From Euprymna scolopes (lineage: Eukaryota > Mollusca > Cephalopoda > Sepiida > Sepiolidae): 21,630 nucleotides of DNA. The position numbers and the translations under genes are program-made. Within the stretch, counting starts at the first letter, position 1. The number at the start of each line of letters is the position of its first letter. The DNA lies in contig CM044506.1 of the NCBI GenBank assembly GCA_024364805.1, forward strand, positions 12,205,735 to 12,227,364. The letters are read 5' to 3'. This document shows positions 16,796 to 21,630 of this stretch, one piece after another. Under the pieces are notes generated by a model. That model had not been told where the DNA came from, did no database searches, and saw nothing but the letters and a program-made list of their open reading frames with translations.

Positions 16796-18279
16796 ACTCA
16801 CCCGTTATTTTTATATAATAATAGATAGATATGACATCGTTGTGTGCTTTAGTCCCTTTTAGACAAATCACAACATTATTAATGCGTTGGTGTCTTTCTA
16901 GCTGTTCAAGCAAATGCGTGAAATTTAGAGGATTGATCGAGGTTCAGGCGGCCGCATTTGACAAGTCTGATAACAATAAGAGCAGATCTACAGAGACATG
17001 CAAATAACATGATATCCTCGATATGGTGGAAGAGTTTGATTAAGTCTTTTGCAATTAGTCGCGACAAGACGTGTTGAAAATAGTTGAAAAATATGTAACG
17101 CAGTTTTCCCTACGTCGTGTTTCGCCTTCTTTATCGCCTCCAGACGAATGACTAAAAATCCGAATTGTCTGATTAAGTAAACTTTACAATGATACTGTGT
17201 GCTTCGGCCCACAAGTGTATAAAAGAAAAAAAATCTTAATTACATCCTTCTACATATCACCCCCGCCCATGTTTGTCTGTCTTCTCATGGAAAAACGGCA
17301 GTGCTTATTTATTCACCATGTTTTAAACAGTCATGTGTTTTTCCTATTTGAAGTCTTATGTGTAGAGCCATAGAATTGTCGCAATATATAAGGCATGGTT
17401 CCATTTCCTTTTGGCGAATAGAGTTTTTATTATTCAAGATTGTCTACTTGTTGCTCAATAGTGTACAAATCCCAAGAGCGATAGGATCGTTTTATCACGT
17501 TTGAAACTGACCTAATTTTCAACGATCGATATCGAAGATGTGCCGCTGTATACTTTCTGCTCTAAACCGATCAGTTATAAACAAAGGCGCATTTCCAGTA
17601 CCCTCAAAATTTATTGCCCTATTGCCACAAATGACAGGGACGTTCCTGTGGTGATGAAAAAGTTTCCGGTCAAGGTAATCGGAGTGTTCCGACTTTGTAG
17701 CCTTCTATTACTGCCCCCCCACATCTCCTTTAACCTGAACTCGCTGGATTCCTATGTTTGCGCATACGTCGAGAAAATCACCTGTGTGTCCGACCACAGC
17801 CCCAAAGCAAGCCTGATAATCGCCATCCACCGAGTATTTCGTGATCCTTAGCCGGAGTTTTAGAAAAAGTCAAGCCGCCAGTACTGGACATTTATAGAAG
17901 GGGTGATTGACACTTAAGATTGCTACATAGAATAGGTATCAGTCGCACTTCATAATAAAGTTATATTGATAATTTTTCAATAAATGTTTTTAAATAAACC
18001 TTTAATGTTGTTTACGTTAGAGCAACGCTTATCGTTCCAACTTGTAGAAATGATTAAAATTAGAAAGACTCCAGGAAAAGTAATACCAAATCTATATCTC
18101 GTACCTAAGAAATTATTGAACCTCATCGTCTCTCCCCACTATTGTTTTGCCCCTCTTTCATCCCCCCTTTCTTCACTTCATAAGTTCTCTCATTTTCCCC
18201 CTTCTTATTACTCTCTATACGTAGGTTATTACAAAGGTCTTTACATTCTACTTTTTGTAATGCTGAACATATAATAGTT
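16796..18279. other. No confident gene; possible decayed coding remnant at 17540-17870
   Basis: Unidentified DNA. 17540-17851 is open for 103 codons on the plus strand and is less AT-rich than its surroundings. The minus strand of the same stretch also gives two open runs in different frames (about 17708-17850 and 17611-17720) whose composition (rich in G, T, V, D) looks more protein-like than the plus frame. I recognise no family on either strand. Minus-strand frames at 16656-16913 and 16988-17212 show no motif. Confidence 0.3.
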
Positions 18280-18566
18280 TTTCTCGTACACTTTCTCACA
18301 TTTATGTAGATACGAACGATGGCTAACTATATGTTCTCGTACATTTTTCATTTCCTCGTACACTTTCTCACATTTATGTAGAGACGAACGATGGCTAACT
18401 ATATTTTCTCGTAGACTTTCTCACATTTATGTAGATACGAACGATGGCTAACTATATTTTCTCGTATACTTTCTCACATTTATGTAGCTACGTACGATGG
18501 CTAACTATATTTTCTCGTATACTTTCTCACATTTATGTAGCTACGTACGATGGCTTACTATATTTC
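18280..18566 (+). repeat. 53-bp minisatellite, five units plus a partial
   Basis: Units TTCTCGTAYACTTTCTCACA + TTTATGTAGMTACGWACGAT + GGCTAACTATATT start at 18280, 18352, 18405, 18458 and 18511. An 18-base partial unit (18334-18351, TTCTCGTACATTTTTCAT) lies between units 1 and 2. The last two units share GCTACGTACGATGG against GATACGAACGATGG in earlier ones, so they are the most recent duplication. The unit length is not divisible by three, and the repeated peptide MANYIFSYTFSH is a by-product. Confidence 0.95.
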
Positions 18567-19679
18567 TATATTTTTCCAATGTTCATCATAGTATTAGCAG
18601 GACTCGTGGGAATTCCACAGTTGTATCTTTATATATTGCTGTCGGGATGCTGTGGTCGTTTAGCATGAATGGTGTGTTAGAATATATTCGGTTATTACGG
18701 TTTGTCTCCATTATCCTTATAGAATCTGTGAAATATTTCATGTTTATTGGCGACCAAGGGAACGGAAATGTGATGTTATCATAATACAATCTTGGAAAGA
18801 ATAGATAGTACCTTGAATCATATCAAGATGACCAGAAAGGTTTATTTTTGTTGTCACGTACGGCCCAAAAGCGACATCATTTTATTTTATTTTTACTTTT
18901 TTACAGTGCGTCTTCGGTGATCGGGAAATCTTTTTCATTACAAATTAAGATTAGAATGCGGTAACCTACTACAAACATAAAATTTGCCTATCTATGTGCT
19001 AAGTAAATGTGTGTAGTATATTATCGCCTTCAATCTGACTTTTTATTATTACAATCTTTCTATCAACTAATTCATTATCTAGAAGCCATGAAACACTCAT
19101 TTATATGCGTTAAAAATACTACATAATTAATGTTATTATTACTATATAGTGTAAGCATTTGTAATATAAACATATATTATTTTAAATACTGGTCATGGAG
19201 AAATGTGTATACAAAATTTCGGCCAGTATAACCTTAGGCTATCGTCAAATAATTATTGTCGAACTCTGAATTCTTTTTCCTATAATTCAGAAAATGCATG
19301 GAATTTCTGACAGAACCCTATAGGAAATTAATGGAAATAGTATGTTCTCGTTCCGTCGGTCAAGACCAAATAGAAGTCTTGAGAAAATTGCAATTGTGTT
19401 CTTAATACCACCAACCACTAAAGACCGACCGTTCAATTTTCTTTCTCTCGGATATTAAACAAGGGATTTTGTCCGATTTTTGTCTTTTTGTTTAATAAGG
19501 ATTGATTGTATCATGTGGATTCTTCAGATTAGTGTTCTATTTAAAGGCTTATTCAAACAAGATTTCGTCAGAGAAAAACTCGAGACTTACCTTGCGATCT
19601 TGTCAAATTATAAATGTTTCCGTTTTTTTTGTTGTTTTTTTTTTACTCATGTTCATCCTTACAAAATATATCGCTACAG
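18567..19679. other. No gene recognised
   Basis: AT-rich sequence with several overlapping chance frames of under 105 codons. T-rich runs at about 19623-19645 precede the LINE-B tail. No identifiable repeat otherwise. Confidence 0.4.
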
Positions 19680-19948
19680 TTTTTTTTACACGGTTGTCAT
19701 CACTTATCAAGGCCCGGAAGCCACTCAGTGATAAGGTTTATTGCAAGTACAGTACGTTAGTGTGGAGATTTGAATGTGTTTACTTAAGGGGTGGTTCATT
19801 AGGAATGTGTTAACGTTGGACTTAAAGCCATCCAATTGTAATTAGGTGGGAAGCAGGCAGACGGATCAGAGTTCCGCAGGGGTGCAGTTCTAAAAAAGAA
19901 GCTTTGTTCATGGAATCCACGTTTTGATTTAGGAACAGATAAAAGGAA
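19680..19948 (-). mobile_element. LINE-B 3' end adjoining LINE-A copy 3
   Basis: It carries the T-rich run (19680-19687), TTATCAAGGCCCGGAAGCCA and CTCAGTGATAAGG (the complement of the tail hairpin), TTACTTAAGGGG, and the C-terminal ORF region with AAGCTTTGTTCATGGAATCC. In LINE sense the peptide resembles FFFRTAPLRNS with CFPPNYN, badly eroded. It ends upstream at CAGATAAAAGGAAGGG, where LINE-A sequence begins. Confidence 0.82.
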
Positions 19949-20785
19949 GGGAAATACCAACAAGCTATTTGTTTATGTAACATTTAAACTTCTGCATAGC
20001 AGTACAGCCAGGAAAACAGACTACAGTCAGGGAATTCTAAAGTCTAGCTGTTAGACGGAAGAAGCCATTGGAGTAGAAAGTCTTCTCGCATTTAGAAACA
20101 TACAGTGAAAGGGGTGAGATCTTATGGTTAAGCGGGGTTGTCGAGGATTTATACGTCGAGGGGGTACAATACAAACAAATTCATCAGAGCACACTCCATT
20201 AAAACATTGGTAAAACAGGCACAGTGATGCAACATTGCGGCGATGGGACAGGGGATGGTGCTTAGTTGACAAAATGGGACCGATTAGATTGGCAACTCTT
20301 TTTCTGGACGTTATATAAGAAGGAGAGGCTAATGGTAGATACACAAGCATAGAGGTGGCAACGATATTCCATGCATGGGCGAATGGTGGCCTTGTAAATA
20401 TGCAGGATACTATCAGGCGTGAGTAGTCTTATAGTTCGATAGGGAGAACCAACCTTTGCAGTGTCCTCTATGTATTTGTTCATATTGCGCGCAAATATTA
20501 CACCGAGGTGTTTGAACGTAGGATTCTCAGGTAGGGTGCTATTTGTCATGAATATAGGGGCTTATAAAGGCGTCTTGTAATTGTTAAAAGAGAGAAGCTT
20601 AGTTTTACTAGCATTAAATGTTACCATCCATTTGCGGCCCTATTCCAATATAGTCTCGAGGTCATTTTCTAATGGTTCTGCTATTACCTTAGGTTTATGT
20701 ACATCTGTTGTTCTTTGGTGTATATTATACAGCGTTGTATCATCAGCAAATATACCCATCTCGGCCACAATAGTATCGCCTGACT
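19949..20785 (-). pseudogene. LINE-A copy 3, decayed reverse-transcriptase body
   Basis: Minus-strand RT remnant with FADDTTLY (about 20731-20757; Y of the YADD box changed to F), KWMVTFNASKTK, FKHLGVIFARNMNKYIEDT, LLTPDSILHIYKATIRPCME, RVANLIGPILSTKHHPLSHR, RNVASLCLFYQCFNGVCSDE and FYSNGFFRLTARL. Frames shift at least twice and several stops are present, including a TAG in place of the W of ARLWNS. Everything upstream of the YADD box is missing (5' truncation at about 20785), and the family's own 3' UTR is missing because LINE-B sequence replaces it at 19948. Older than copies 1 and 2 by its damage. Confidence 0.85.
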
Positions 20786-21630
20786 GAGTTTTGATTTTAA
20801 AGTTTCAACAATCAGCATTCAATTCCCAATAAACCAAGATTTCTACATAGTCTCGATTGACTAAAAGATAACGTGCGACCGCCAGGGAGTACATTATAAT
20901 TTAGGTACGGAATTCCGTGCAGATTCATGTGTATGACAAGATACACATGAAGATATATGAAAGTTATATCAGCCAAAATGTGATGCAAATACCACTTCAA
21001 ATTAGAAATGTATTCGGAATAATATTCAGTTTACATTATATGTTTAAATCGTCAAGTTAATTAATTGGTGTCATACAAATAGACTTGTAACACATTTTCT
21101 TAAATAGAAACTTGATTGTAATCGTTGATGTTTTTCTTTTTCTTTTTTTTTTAAATTTCTTTTGATAGGACTGATTCGTCACGCTTCACGACGGTGGGAT
21201 ATTTAGCGGTAAAGTGTTCCTGTAACAACTTCCTGCAATCAATTAACCTACTCTCTCTTTAAAGTTAACGAAATGTAAATTTCTTATATCAAGATAATTA
21301 TTACGCAAACCCACTACACACCAATCACTGAAGAATAAAGATACAAAGTATCTACTCGAAACACTACGGTTATAAGTTCTTCAAGCATTTAAATATATAG
21401 ACAAGCCGACACTAACAGTTAGAAACTACTCATAAACAACTTATAATGTCAATCATCATGAAAAAATATTTTAATATAATCAGATATGGTGTCATATTCT
21501 TCCTTTCAACCTCCATTTTATTATTTACATTGTCAAATAAATACATTACATTGATCATATATATTTTATTTTAGTTGGAATTCATAATTAAGATGAGTAT
21601 TATTTATTACTATCCTCATCTATTCTTAGT
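20786..21630. other. No gene recognised
   Basis: AT-rich to the window edge. A minus-strand 62-codon frame at 20812-21000 ends in SFSQSRLCRNLGLLGIEC, slightly less AT-biased than its surroundings, but no family is recognised. A pyrimidine-rich run lies at 21130-21160. Confidence 0.4.

Noticed and set aside
1-21630. CRISPR array, operon or bacterial features
   Set aside because: No evenly spaced short repeats with unique spacers and no bacterial gene organisation. The 53-bp tandem repeat has no spacers. The window is clearly eukaryotic.

Overview
This window looks like intergenic or intronic DNA from a repeat-rich animal genome. A mollusc, plausibly a cephalopod, is my best guess, based on the mix of AT-rich DNA, long (TA)n and (TC)n tracts, APE/RT-type LINE fragments and short elements ending in a GC hairpin plus CTAG. 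That assignment is inference; no host gene here settles it. I found no convincing host protein-coding gene. Almost every open frame is low-complexity, a LINE remnant or a chance frame in AT-rich DNA.

Layout. 1-345: two adjacent 3' tails of one LINE family (LINE-B), plus strand. 690-752: a likely interspersed-repeat end. 1503-1800 and 3698-3960: two copies of an unnamed repeat X, between which a 30-bp block is inverted. 1926-2006 and 3609-3668: microsatellites. 3989-4100 and 5217-5361: LINE-B fragments, minus strand. 4635-4676 and 5366-5408: a near-identical 42-43 bp duplicate. 5422-6157: two head-to-tail copies of a Helitron-like family (H2). 6446-6534: a 5S rRNA-derived sequence. About 6590-10294: four head-to-tail copies of a second Helitron-like family (H1), the third split by a nested LINE (LINE-A, 7846-9069). 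10864-11338: 475 unsequenced bases inside an AT microsatellite. 13881-14404: a second LINE-A copy. About 14787-16795: two direct copies of a repeat R, the second interrupted by a LINE-B tail. 18280-18566: a 53-bp minisatellite. 19680-20785: a LINE-B tail joined to a decayed LINE-A body. The remaining stretches hold nothing I can identify.

The most interesting structure is the H1 array. All four copies carry, in the same order and at nearly constant spacing, a tRNA-like A box, a B box 56-64 bp downstream and a T-run after it (potential Pol III signals). A GC hairpin and a CTAG (or CTAT) end follow. This looks like a rolling-circle-type non-autonomous element carrying a tRNA-like module resembling a class II (Leu/Ser) tRNA. 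The 5S-derived sequence lies just upstream, so two kinds of Pol III-related sequence occur within 1 kb. Nested insertions give a relative order: H1 array before LINE-A, and R duplication before the LINE-B insertion.
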